Shown here: piece by piece, positions 21,697 to 34,110 of the stretch
Layout: every line of letters starts with the position of its first letter
Position numbering within the stretch: the first letter of the stretch is position 1
Assembly (NCBI GenBank): GCA_028023455.1
Contig: JAQFVV010000031.1
Span: 866,001 to 930,000, forward strand
Direction of reading: 5' to 3'
DNA length: 64,000 nucleotides
DNA from: Epiperipatus broadwayi
Taxonomy: Eukaryota; Onychophora; Udeonychophora; Euonychophora; Peripatidae
Position numbers and translations under genes: made by a program
The notes under the pieces: model-generated
What the model saw: the letters and a program-made list of their open reading frames with translations, nothing else
Told to the model about the DNA's origin: nothing
Database searches by the model: none

Positions 21697-21835
21697 AAAA
21701 AAAGTCGTAACACAAGTAAAAAAAAATATCCGATAGAAAATTGATAATAAAAAAAAAAAGCCGTAACACAAGTAAAAAAATATCCGATAGAAAATTGATA
21801 AAAAAAAGTCGTAACACAATTTAAAAAGTATACAA
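21697..21835 (+). repeat. Three-copy tandem repeat, period about 50-55 bp
   Basis: The unit contains GTCGTAACACAAGTAA then TATCCGATAGAAAATTGATA. Copies start near 21703, 21760 and 21808. The second has GCC for GTC and the third diverges after GTAACACAA. It lies inside the 20906-22043 element. Confidence 0.75.
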
Positions 21836-22324
21836 TATAAAAAACACGAATCAAATTGTAATTTGTTGATTTTATTTTACATTTATTATCATCATTTAAA
21901 TTGTATACGTTAATAAAAAATAATATTTAAAAAAGACGATTTTGTTTTGTTTTTATTTTCGCATTACAAAAAAGCACAGCCCGTGAATGTTCATATTTTA
22001 TAGTTTTAGCGTGAAAATGGCGCCATCCAACGGCATCTTTAGCTATAAGACACCATAATAATAAATATTTTTTTAATGTTTCTGATCTTTAAAAAAGTAT
22101 TTATTATTTATAACAATAAGTGATCAACAAAATGTATTAATGAAATAAGTATAATAAAGGATAATATTATAAAACTGTATTTATGTAATCTAAATCATAT
22201 ATAAAAAAAAACTTCTAAACATGAAACTTTTATTAAATATATTAAATATTGTATTCAAGTAAAAACTAAACAAATATTATTTATCTGTTTAGCTTTTTTG
22301 CTATAGTCAGTAATTGCATCCATT

Positions 22325-23157
22325 ACTGCTATAAAGTTACTGTTTTTCATTCTAAAGGAAAGGTCATTGCCATAAGCATTGCAAAAACACATATGCCCAC
22401 AGAATTTAGTGGGCTTGCCCTTGATTCAGTTTCCACAATATACTTGCAAAAATCATTAACAGCAGTGCGTGCTTTCTTCCTGAAATTTGCCCATCCTGAA
22501 TGCAACAATAACTAGTCCACCCACAGACACTCCACCGTCTAACTGCAGCACATGGATGACCCAAATATGGAATCATGTCAACAGATGCATTAACTTAGCA
22601 TAAAACACACTTGATAGTAAAAAGTCATATTGGGAAGTGTACAAACTCAAGATCAAATTTCCCACTGCACTCCCAAATGCTTAAATAACAGACTAATGAT
22701 TAAGAAAGCAAAACGTTTGTTTTTAGAACCGATATATACAGACTTTATTATAAAACTAAATCTGTGCTCATTACCTACCAGTAATTTTCTAGTGTGGAAA
22801 GGAGATTTACCAAACTTAATCCATTATGTCACTTATGTGCCAGGGAGGATGAAACGATTCAACATATCTTTCACAACTGTCTGATACTCAGCTCACTAAA
22901 AACATTTATTAATGATAAAGCCAAAAATCCAAATGCAGACTTGTTTTCATTTCAACGTGCAATCAAGAATGGAAATTTTTTCAAATATCAGACCCTCAAT
23001 TTTCCTCTCCTTTGCAATCTGGCTAATCAGATGCAAACATGTAATTAGTAACAATACATCCAATGTCCTGGAAACCTTCAAAACATTAATTAAGAGCATC
23101 ACCATCAGAGATAGAATAACTGGCTGCATAAAGAAACATGGTCCAAAGTCATCCTAA
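22325..23157 (+). pseudogene. Decayed LINE 3' fragment with zinc-binding motif
   Basis: A cluster of short plus-strand frames is best explained as one coding region with frameshifts. The part from about 22630 gives CSLPTSNFLVWKG. After a frame change it gives CHLCAREDETIQHIFHNC, a C-x2-C-x6-E-T-x2-H-x4-C arrangement known from the zinc-binding region after the RT of many LINEs. A third frame gives IWLIRCKHVI followed by FKTLIKSITIRDRI, the region that usually follows. A 60-codon open stretch at about 22330-22510 may be upstream sequence of the same element but is not recognised. No RT core is present, so the fragment is non-functional. Confidence 0.6.
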
Positions 23158-23159
23158 CA

Positions 23160-25211
23160 GAAAAACAAGAATCATAGAACTTACTCCATCACCTGAAGCC
23201 TCCACTTTACAATGACACAGAGTAAAAATATTTTCAAGCTGTGTTAAAAATGTATTTCATGTACAAATAGATTCAATAATTTTTTTTTTTTTTAATAAAA
23301 AAAATTCATCATAATTATTGTGTAAACAAAGATTTTTTTAACTAACAAGAAGTGCCATCTACTGAGAAAAACTAGAACCAAAATATAAGTTTTATATGGT
23401 TATACTAACAAACTTCAATTAATTCTAATGATCACCATTTTTGCCTATTTTAATTCTAATGATAGTGATTTCAAATCCAAGGCAAAATAAGAGGCAACTA
23501 CTGAATACATTAGTGTTACCATGAGGTAAATCAAAAATTCCTAAAAAGGAGGTTAATAAAATTATAATGATTAAATATATGCAGATCTTTTATATTTCCA
23601 TTCTTAATAATCTTGATTTAATTTTGCAAATAATGCAACACAGAAAGAATTATGAACAGTGTAGAGGGAAAAAAACCTCTGTTTTATTCATTCTTATTCT
23701 CAGAAATTTTTTTAAAAAATATGGGAAGCAAAACCAGTGCAGAATTAGATTATAAAATAATCATGCATCAATAATATGTTAGATAAATGCATAATGCAAA
23801 AATAAAAACAAAAGTTATTAAGGAAGTCAATACTAACAACTGATAATCTCTAACCTTCAGAAATACTCCAAGAATTTTATTGGATAGAATCTATATACTA
23901 TTTTACGATGATAATAATAGACTTTGAAAATAGCTCAGATTTGAATGATCAATAATAAGGTAACAATAACAAATTGGCAGCAATTCATGGGTATAATTTC
24001 TACTGAGATAATGAAAAAAATAAAATAATTTTACATGGCTCATTTAGAACTGAGTATTTGAATTTTTGTAAAATGATAAATAAACAATTTAATAATAACA
24101 TATAGAAATACATTTATATTAAACCAAAGTCCAACAAAAATCTTGTTAGAATAATTTTCCTACAAAAATTGATATATAAAATCCATTAATTTTGTCATAA
24201 CTTAAAATACTAAACTTTCTACAACCTTAATAATGATTACTTTTTTAGATAAATATATCAATGTTATTTATTAATAATTGTACCATTATTTCTTAGGCCA
24301 CAGATTGTAATAATAATATTAACCCAGATGTAGACTTTAAACTTAATTAAATGTCAAAATATTCTTTTTTACATTCGATATACATGTATGGTATTTTGTG
24401 ACATCACTCCTTTTCCCCAATATGTATCATATTAAATATATATATATTAGAATACTTCTATTTAATATTTTCACATTTACAAATGAATGAATAAAGACAT
24501 CAGAATAAGGTAAATGACTTCAAAGATTGATTTTACTTAAGTAGCGTCTTCAGTTACCCTAAGTGATTATATACATCTCAAATATTTTCATCAACTTTAA
24601 TTATTTATCTGTTGTATTTTATCATGACTTAATTTACAGGCACTAAACTTTCAACAACCTCAATGGTAGCTTTTTTTTTTTTAATTAACAGATAATTAAT
24701 TTAATAATTATTTATTTAGCTAGATATATTATTTTTTATGATGTTTTTATTCATTTATTTGAAATTTAATAATAATAAATAGAAGTGCTCAAATAAATAC
24801 ATATATATCTAAAATTGAATATAAATATAAAAAGTCAGTGTTTTAAAAAATACTATGGACGAATAAAAAAAAAAGATATTGATTTCAACTAAGTTTACAG
24901 TGTACAATAATAGACTAAGATATTTCAGTGGGGTAAGATGATCTAAGCTAACTAAAAACACTAACTAGTTCAACAAAAATTAATCTTAAGAGTCATTTTT
25001 CTGATATTTTTATTCATTTACTTGAAGTATAATAGTTATAAATAAAAAGAAGTATTCAAATATATACAAGTTCATTAAGTAGTCAAATTATGATTACTTT
25101 TTACTTAAGTTAAAGTAAAATGTAAGATCACATTTTGTAAAAAAAAGTTAAAAGCATATTTATATAGAAATATTGCAAATATTTTTAAACACTAATTTAA
25201 TATCATTAAGA
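23160..25211. other. AT-rich stretch with diverged internal duplications
   Basis: No gene is recognised. Two weak direct repeats are visible: 24195-24245 with 24625-24675 (both ACTAAACTTTC then CAACCT) and 24738-24805 with 25006-25070 (both TTTTTATTCATTTA). They suggest an old segmental or tandem duplication about 270-430 bases in period. Confidence 0.45.
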
Positions 25212-25368
25212 GGGATTTGACTCAGACTTTCAAACTCCCCTTTAGTCATTCACTCTATCTAATACAACCGATACACATAACCACATATCAAAAAGATAGT
25301 CATGGGTATCAGTTATATTAGCTAGAGTGAATAACTGAAGGGAGTTTGAAAGTCTGAGTTCAAATCCC
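25212..25368. repeat. Fold-back MITE, copy 1
   Basis: The two halves are inverted repeats of each other over about 75 bases each, starting GGGATTTGACTCAGACTTTC. A second member with the same ends and length is at 33829-33988. ATTAA on either side may be a target duplication. There is no coding capacity. Confidence 0.8.
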
Positions 25369-28300
25369 TATTAATTATATTTAAGTATATATACTATACT
25401 TGTATTAAATATTAAGTTAATATTAATATTCAATGAAATTATAAAAGCATTCTTATTGATCTTTCCAAGTCATTTGCTCAATGATTTTCCTTTCTCAAGA
25501 ATTTGTGATTATAATAGCTAGATATTTACATATGGAAATTAAATCAATGTTCTTCAGAAATTTATTTTTAAGAAGATAAATTTATAATGTGCTCATATAC
25601 TGATATGTTATTTTGTCCAAAGTAGATAAATATACTTAGACAATAAAATACTACAAGCAAACAGTAACAGTTAATCATCCTTGACAGTAGTTCTATTGTT
25701 TAGCATTCCTTTAATATAATTAATTTTCCATACAAATACTTAGAACTACAATATAAACTTTGTTTTAATTAATTTACTCATTAGAATATAATGGATGAAG
25801 TTCTAAATATTGAAATCCAAGTACAAATTGTGTCAAAGAAATGGAAAACCATGGCAAACTACCAATGAAAATACTCAAGTATGCTCTATTGTTCAGATGT
25901 ATCTTTATCCCATAACATAAATATAAATTTTTTCACAATTAGTGAATATACTTCTTCCAAGCCCAAGATGTCATGCCTATGTATACTATGTGTAACCTTT
26001 TTCAAGCACAGATTATGCTCCTCACATAGTTTCATTTTAATTCCTCTTCTTTTATCTTTATTCCCTTTCTATTTTGCTTTGTTTTCTTCTATATATATAT
26101 TTTTTTGTATTACTGATATATTCACTTGCTATATGTAATATAATAAGATAATGATGTTGATCACATTCATATCATTAATAAAATATCATTTCAAATGGTT
26201 AATATATATATAACTTACTTCCTTATATTATGATAAAAATATTGTGAATATGTAGAATGACATTCATTAAATCATCATGAATAGCATTTAATAATAATGA
26301 ATTATAAATAATAATATTTGTATAAACATGTCCATTTTTAATAACTTCCATTAATATTTATAATCAAAAAAGCTATAACATTTTATGTACATATATAGTA
26401 ATGTCTATGTGTGTCTACATAACTAGATAACACCTTTAAATTAACTTTTACAGTCAGTAAATTAGTCTTTGCCCATTAGAACAGATTTATTTGACAAGCA
26501 CATTTTCAATCAGAAAGATAAGGTTCAACAATTTACAATACTATAAATCCTTTCTTTAATACATTCTAAAATCTCTACTACTCACTACATTTAATCATTA
26601 AAAAAAAAGGCTTTTTTTTTTTAAAAAAAAAAAAAGGCTTAAAAAATATATAACTTTTAAAAAAAGAATCTGTTAATGGATAATTAATTAAAGCTTCTCA
26701 AAAAAATACAAAAAAAAAATTCTCATATACAGTAAGCTCTCAATCTATCATTTTTTTAAAACTGAAGACTACAAACCATACAAGGGGAAATGATAATACC
26801 AGAAATGTATTTAAAACTATAAATAAAAGTAATCTAATGATTATTTAATAATATGATATATACTTAAAGTATAACTTCACTAAAAACTTTAAACATAATT
26901 TAGATGTTATAATTGTTAATTATAAATATATATTTATTACAAATAATAAGTAATATTTGCAAAATATGTTAACATATATATAGTATATGATCTAAATAAT
27001 TATAATAACCCACAAACTATTATACATATTTAAAAAATGGAATTAATAAAATGATTAGATTATTTTTTAAATAAATGACAGTATTTTTATTTTATATTGT
27101 TTTAATTTTACAAATTAAAGAAGAAATTAAATTGGCAGTTGCTTTGAGGTAATTTTAAGTTTTAAATGATCACACAAAATCAAGAACAATTGTAAGATTA
27201 TTGTTGCTAAAGCTTTTAAAAGAAAGCAATAACAAAATATATATATATATATTCATCTCTATATTATGCAGTGCAAATTATACCTCTTGAGCACACTTTT
27301 TTGAAGGTTTATATGCTACCCTTCACATGATTTGACTGGTGATGGAAATAGAAAATAACAAACAATGAAATGGATAGATTCTCATATCCCAATAAAAATG
27401 GCATCAAACAGACTGAATAATCAAAAAGATGACTAATCATTCTGAAGAAATTACATTTATATGACTGTCAGGAGTCAACTTCACAGCTCCTAATAATCAT
27501 AACAATTACTGAAATATAGAGATTTTGTGAAAGAGACTATCAATTAATTATTTTCTTTAAATGGCATATTATTTAATAAAGTTTTCATAAAATGAATGTA
27601 TTATTTTAAATTTTCCATCTTTTTATTCTACCACTAACAATAATCATGTAATATTACTCAATCATAGTCCTCTGATAACTAAAGTATAACATTCATAGGA
27701 AATTTTAAATTAATATTTTAGGCTTTTTTTTTTAATTTCATTGTTCTGGAGAAAAACCATTAAATCTAAATAAATCAAAAAAATATTTAACTTTCTTTTT
27801 ATATTCATTATGCTTAAAAATCTGTAAATAATATTAAAATCAAACTTTATTATGAGTATATATGGCAATTAAATATGGCAATAATTTATTAACAAATGCA
27901 AGAAATAATATTATGAATAAATGTGACATGATAATACAAGTTGGCACTCTTTATTTTTTATATGGTATTGAAAATAAACTGAAATTAAACATAAATATAC
28001 AATGATCAGGTAGATTTTTTTTCTTTTTCATTTTTTGATATCTATTAAAAGAATAATGGCTTGATATTTGAAATTACCAAACTTTTTAGTTTCATTTTTT
28101 TAATGTAATGAAAATAAATTTTTAACATAGAATTAAAGTATTTTATATATTATGAACAATTAAGAATATATGTATATTATATGTATTCCCAAAACATTCA
28201 GATTTAATTGCATTTATACAATTCAACTTTTTTGTTATAGTGTATGCACTTTGAAAATTGTAATTTGTATTGGCTGAAGTAGACATTTTCAAAAAAGGGG

Positions 28301-29899
28301 TTTGAATTCATGTAGTTTGGATTAGTAGTAGTGTATATGGGATGCTGTCTATAAAGTAATTACTTTGCTTACCTGCACAATTAATGTGGATTGAAGTTGA
28401 ACTATTCAGAGAAGTAGAACATTTCTCATCAAGCTCAAGTTTTTTTATGTGGTTAATCCAAAGTCAACTGAAGCAATTAGAGGTTAAAACAGAAAGAAAA
28501 TCCCTAAATTTTCAGCAACTAACAACTGCAAACCAAGCTGAAGTTATTATTTTCATTGTTTTTTCTGAAAAATACTGGAGGGGCCTGTGCCCAACAATAA
28601 CTATATACGACAGTTTTACATTGTACCAATATAAAAAGATATTCAAATTTATTTCATTTTAAGTTTGATTTATATCATATAATTTTAATTATAAACTTTG
28701 AAATAAATCTCATCTTCTCCATGAACAATATCAAAATATTACAACGATATTTCTAAAAACTGCCTTATGATGAGAAAATCAAGTTTGACACTTGTAGATC
28801 AAATTGAAGTAAAAAATATAGATTATTTTTCATAAAAATCTAGGATTGCAAAAATTGTATGCATATTTTAAATAATATATGTAAATACTTATTAACATAA
28901 AACTCAATTTCTTCTCATATACTAAGATATATACTCATATACTCCAGATCTAGAAATAAAATAGAAAAACTGATAATTACACAAAAGGATGAGTTTTTAA
29001 AAAAAAATTGACAACATTTTTAAGTAATACAAAATTATAAATTGTTTTTGACAGGAGTTTTAATATCAACCATCTCAATTATTGATGGGGAAAAAAATAG
29101 AAAGAATGCCACTTTTTTCATTAAATGATAAGAATGATTGTATAGAATGATCTAAATTTGTTATAATCATTTCAAAGTGTGAAAATAAAGTTGTGCATTT
29201 TAATAATATTTAATTTTTCTTGGCATTTAATTCATTCAAAATGACAGCAGCATTAATAACATAAAAGTGACGAAAGATGATAGCACTAAAACGGCCACAC
29301 AGACAGAAAGAATTTGATGATAAACAAATAGAAGGACTAAAATTCAAAAATATTAGTCAAATATAAAATTTTTGTTATATATTAATGTTTTTAAAACTAT
29401 TTCTATAGATTCCATATTAATTCCTATAAAAGTGATTAATATTTGAGATATAGCAGCTGTATTATATACTATTTCCTAATTAAATGCATTTATTCCTCCC
29501 AAGATAGACATTAAAACTTCATTTTCAAACGAATTAAATAAAATAAAAACATTGGCTTGTAAATAATTTTCACAAAAAAAATTAATTCTGATTCCAAATA
29601 ATTAGAAAAATATTTGATTTATTATAGTATGTGTATGTAAAGCCAATGAGATATATATTGAAAACTGCATAAGAAATTAAAATGAAAACTATATATAATT
29701 TTTTGTAATGTATATTTTTTTGTAATGTGACACACACACACTCCCCATGTCGCTCAAATCTACAATTCCTTACAATATATCTTTCATAATTCTCTCCCTT
29801 CATAATTTTTATAAATCCCCCCCCCCTCTTTTTACATGGTGAATATCTTTCCAACTTCAGTAACACTTCTTCAAATCCACATCTCCAATAAACTCAATT
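25369..29899. other. AT-rich non-coding stretch
   Basis: About 4.5 kb with no supported gene. It has a T11A13 palindrome at 26612-26635, TA microsatellites (for example near 27238-27252), and one open frame of 92 codons at 28384-28662 on the plus strand that matches no family I know and is probably chance or transposon debris. Confidence 0.5.
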
Positions 29900-30470
29900 T
29901 TCTCTTCACTTTTTTTTTAATTTAATGAGTCACAGAATTGCTTCTTTCCCTTATTTAAACTCATTTAGCCACTGCAATTTCATTCTAATTCCTTCATTGA
30001 TAATCAACCTCACAAATATTTAAAGCATTAACCTGCTCTATAAACTCATGTCCAGTATTTATATCAATATTTTCTTTTCATCACTTATTTACATTGCTTT
30101 CGTTTCATTTTTAAAACTAGTAACAAATATTTTTTCATCCCATCTTCTCTACCTATTGGTATCATTCTACTCATCTGCAAATTTAAAAATTCCATCCTTA
30201 TCAAAACAATACCTTTTTAACAACTCATTTACATATATATAAAGGAGATAGGCAGTTTGCAATTCTTCCTATATCTATTTCTGTTTGAATTTAATTTAGA
30301 AATATCTTGTGATTCACATACAAAGTACCTATCCAACACAGCTACTGAATTCATTCTATCAAATGTCTTTTCAAAATATATAAAAGATTGACTTTCCTTT
30401 ATCCATTTCCTAACAAAAGTTCTCATCACTACAACTGCATCTCTAATACCTCTACTTCCTTACAAATCAA
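29900..30470 (-). pseudogene. Decayed LINE reverse transcriptase fragment
   Basis: On the minus strand the frame ending near 30229 reads RGIRDAVV (about 30428-30459), then FIYFEKTFDRMNS (about 30345-30385). These correspond to the LINE RT pattern in which an RGT-RDA segment precedes the catalytic FEKAFDRV-type motif. Frame changes and stops follow. A degraded FADD-like string (KFADE) may lie near 30170-30185. It has no intact catalytic unit. The segment at 33090-34110, on the same strand and in the expected order, is probably its upstream part, separated by about 2.6 kb of other sequence. Confidence 0.6.
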
Positions 30471-30800
30471 ATTGTTCTTTTAAAAAGTATCTACAATTTC
30501 ACATAATAATGGAGAATGATAATTTTTAAACCTTTTCCCCACTCAAGAATGAATATAAAGATAAATTTACAAGTTATTACAATTATAAACAGTGAATCAA
30601 AAATTACTTTACAGTAATATTTCTTCATTATAATCTCAAAATGAAAGTAGATAACATTATGGACAAATTTTTTGGATTGAAATTGGACCATTTGAAATAA
30701 TTTGTCAACTTTTGATTCAATGTATTTACTATCTCTTCATTGCTCAAATTATTAGAACAACACTATTTACCTTTTTTTGTATGAAGGAAATAAATTTGTT

Positions 30801-30905
30801 TCAAATAAAGAAGTGATGTTAGTAATTCTTTAACTTTTTGTAGTTTATTAATGATATTTTGTTAACACAATTATATAAAAATTTGTAAACAAAATTAAAA
30901 AGAAA
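30801..30905 (+). repeat. ~100 bp direct repeat, copy A
   Basis: It shares TTAGTAATTCTTTAACTTTT, TAGTTTATTAATGAT and AACAAAATTAAAAAGAAA with 32283-32403, about 1.4 kb away, in the same orientation. Confidence 0.8.
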
Positions 30906-32282
30906 AACAATATTATAGTAAAATAGGGTACTTATGAATTAGACCTGCAATGTATTAAACCTGCTGTGACTTTTCACATTCATATCAATCCGCTGATAAC
31001 TTTCTAATCTTGTGATCTGACCAAATAATGTATACACTTGGATCTGGTACAAACTTAAAATGATAAATTTATTATAACGGATCATGTGGACCAATTTTCA
31101 CAAGATTTATAAAGTTATTGGCAGTCTGAATATGTATGTGAAAAGATGCAATAGTTCTAATATGTGACAGTAATTGCACCAGACTAAATCTAACAATACT
31201 AAAAATATTAATTTTTAACAATACTAAAAATATGAATTTTATACAAAAAATCAATCTGAAAGTTTTATGCAATTCCCTAAATACAGACAAATCAATCACT
31301 AAATTACAAAACACTTAAAATATATGCAAACGATACTTACTGTGTAATATATAACAGGAATTGTCATGATGGTGAAACAATCAATTCATTTGTTCTACTT
31401 TATTTTAAGTGGATAAAATTTTGTTTCAAAATGGAGACTTACTTAACATATGATTGTGCAATATAACACCTCCATGGGATCTTCACCAGAAACATTAATA
31501 AATAGTAAATGTGTTGTTGTTTTTTTAAAAATAAAAAAAAACTTAAATTACTACACTTTTATTATTTGTTCAATATGATGGACTAATTTTTTTGATGTCC
31601 AGTATGATTCACACCTCTTTGATGTTTTGTTTGATGGCTTCCACCAGAGTTGCCGCAGTTCCAAATTCTTCCTGCTTGACTTTTTTTTTCTTTTTGGGCA
31701 AAAGACTATGTCAATTTTAACAATTTTGTTAGGGCCTCCAATTTTATGTTTTTCTCTGCTAAACCAAGCTCTGTTTTCCCCCATTCTATGGATGTTGATT
31801 TGTGAACTTGGCTGTAAATAAATCGGATTGCCATCAAACATGGAATTCAGGAACCCTCCAAACACATTCCCTTATGAAGGCCTATTTTATTATTACATCC
31901 TCGAATGTTACACCACCATTGCTTGTACAAAATGTGGATGTACTCGCCTGCATTGATCTCAGTAGTGGATAAACTGCAAATGTTTATCATTTTGTATTAT
32001 TTAAAAAAAAAAACTAAAAAAATTATAGTATTAATCAGAAAATGGGAAAAAATAAATCTGCACTGAAGTAAAAAAACATATGGAAAAGAATTTGTCCAAA
32101 TGAAATCTGGACAACAAATGATGAAAGTATAAATTTATCACATTATTGGATGGGATTGGATAAGATCACAGTGTTTATTTGATGGGATAGCAAGGTTACA
32201 CATTTATTATGAATGTGGAAAGGCATACTATCTCTCCTGGGTTGCAGGACTAAATACATAAGTACCAAATTTAAATAAAAAT
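30906..32282. other. Segment between the direct repeats
   Basis: About 1.4 kb bounded by the two copies of a ~100 bp direct repeat. It has less extreme base composition around 31550-31960, where a minus-strand frame of 104 codons (31551-31865) reads through Lys-rich sequence. I could not assign that frame to a family. It may be a decayed transposon gene. It lies inside the gap between the two halves of the decayed minus-strand LINE. Confidence 0.4.
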
Positions 32283-32403
32283 TAAATAAAGAAGTGCAAA
32301 ATGAGAAGTAATGTTAGTAATTCTTTAACTTTTTGTAGTTTATTAATGATTATATCTTATTAACACAATTATATAAACATTTATAAACAAAATTAAAAAG
32401 AAA
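32283..32403 (+). repeat. ~100 bp direct repeat, copy B
   Basis: Second copy of the repeat at 30801-30905, with small indels near its start and middle. The pair could be remnants of terminal repeats of an insertion or of an unequal duplication. Confidence 0.8.
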
Positions 32404-33089
32404 TTTTAAAAAAACGATTTATGTTATAAAAAAATAACTGTTGTTAAAAAGGAATTACCCTGCCTCTCTCATTTAACTAAGAAGGTCTAGATACCTTTTT
32501 TCCCCAATACTAAGCTATCTTGTCAATGTTAAAAATATACAGCTTAGATATGAGACTTCTTTGGTAATGTTAGCCAACTCAAGCAGAAACATTTTGCAAC
32601 TTTTTTTGTTAAAATTAGCAGATTCATTGTGCATTATAAAGTTATGAAAATTGCTTCAATTTTTAAATTTAGAGAATCAGCCTGGACTAGATATGAAATT
32701 CTTGTTAGCAACTTCTGCTCCCTTAATAGTTTCTACAGAAGCTAAACTCTCCATACAGATGTTTAGTGGTTTGGTTTCTATAGAGATATTAAGAATCTTG
32801 TTCTAAATAATAACTTGGTTTAAATAATATATAGCTACATTTGATTTTCAATCCATACTGTTATAAATTTTCCCATTTCCATATTAAAGCTTAAAATGTG
32901 TTAATGGTTTTATTTTTCAAATTTATTTTTATTATTCACAATATATATATATATATGTAATCTGAGAGTAATGCCATTATAGCAAAAAATGTTGGAAGAA
33001 AACTTTAATTAGACTAATTGTTTAAAATTGCCATTTTATCCTAGAATTTAAACTTTTTCTCTAGTGGAATCATTAATGCTGAAAAACTC

Positions 33090-34110
33090 CAGAGATGTGG
33101 TCACTCTATTGAATCATAAATTAAGGTACAAACATTAGCTCATTCTCTCAAATTCTTTTTCCTCTAGTAATTCGAGTGAAATATCAGCTAATCCTTATGC
33201 TTTGCCACTTGTAACTATTTGTTAACTATTATAAATCTCCTTTTTCATAATTGCATACTCTATTTTATCTCAATCTATTTGATTTTCTTTTTCAATTAAT
33301 AGTAATATAGACTGATTATTTCTATCATATAAATCATTTATATATTCTTCATACCTTTTTCAATATATCTACTTTCTTTATTAAAATTTAACTCTTTTTA
33401 TCTTCAATCACTAATTCACTTTTACAATCATATTTTCTTATCCAAATTATTTTTTATTCTATATTAAATCTAATCAATTTTTTTCTTAGTAAGCCCCTTA
33501 ACTCACTACATTGCCTTTCTAATTATTCTTTCCTAGTTTTATCTATTTCATTTCTGAAATCACTTTTAAGCTTTCTAAACATTTATCTTCCTACTAAAAA
33601 ATTGACAATTTTTCATTTTCTATCATTTGATTTATTATTTCATTATTAACCAAGCCAATATTTCTTTCATAATTAATTTACTATCTTCTCCACAGCAGCT
33701 TTTAAAATTAAGTGAATAAATTTCATTTTTAAATTTAATTTATTGTATCAATTCAATTAGCCTATGACTATTATAATATTTGAAATGCAGGCATTCTTCA
33801 TACACCTGGAGCTTAATTGTAAATATAGGGGATTTGAATACAGACTTTCAAGAATCCTTCAACTATCCACACTATCTCATACTACTGATATGCATGACCA
33901 CACAGTAGAGAGTGCGTGGTCGTGTGTATCAGTGGTATAAGATAGTGTGGATAGTTAAAGGGTGCTTGAAAGTCTATGTTCAAATCCCTTATATTTTCTA
34001 CTATTATTACGTTTATTTTCATGTTCAACAAGCCTAAAAATTTTCTGATATTCATCTTTAACAACTGGACATCTATTTCTTATCTCAACTCTTATTTTTT
34101 AAAATATAAT
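33090..34110 (-). pseudogene. Decayed LINE, region before the RT core
   Basis: On the minus strand several short in-phase pieces fit the stretch between endonuclease and RT of a LINE: KIRVEIRNRCPVVKDEYQK near 34030-34110, KLKSDFRNEIDKTRKE near 33535-33580, YEEYINDLYDRN at 33322-33353, and SGKA then GLADISLELLEE at about 33160-33215, the A-x-G-x-x-x-I-x-x-E region. Many stops interrupt it. A fold-back MITE is inserted at 33829-33988. It probably continues into the RT fragment at 29900-30470. Confidence 0.55.
33829..33988. repeat. Fold-back MITE, copy 2
   Basis: About 160 bases whose halves are inverted repeats. The ends GGGATTTGAA and AGACTTTCAAG are shared with the copy at 25212-25368. The flanks TATA and TATA may be a target duplication. 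It lies within a decayed LINE and so inserted after it. Confidence 0.8.

Larger units (their letters stand above)
20906..22043. mobile_element. Non-autonomous DNA transposon with TA target duplication
   Basis: Inverted ends of about 50 bases with roughly 80% match: GCTAAAGATGCCG opens the left end and its complement closes the right end at 22031-22043. Both are followed inward by ATGGCGC and a TTTTCRCGC-type string. TA lies on each side (20904-20905 and 22044-22045), as in Tc1/mariner-like insertions. The 1138 bp interior has no transposase frame, so it depends on a helper. It holds a telomere-like repeat array and a ~55 bp tandem repeat. Superfamily assignment beyond the TA duplication is inference. 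Confidence 0.82.

Noticed and set aside
28384-28662. 92-codon plus-strand frame
   Set aside because: No family match, no upstream or downstream coding support, typical of chance frames or old repeat debris in AT-rich DNA.
31551-31865. 104-codon minus-strand frame considered as a mariner-type transposase remnant
   Set aside because: I could not find a DDE/DDD motif or a consistent C-terminal pattern, and the frame is Lys-rich from an A-run; left unassigned.
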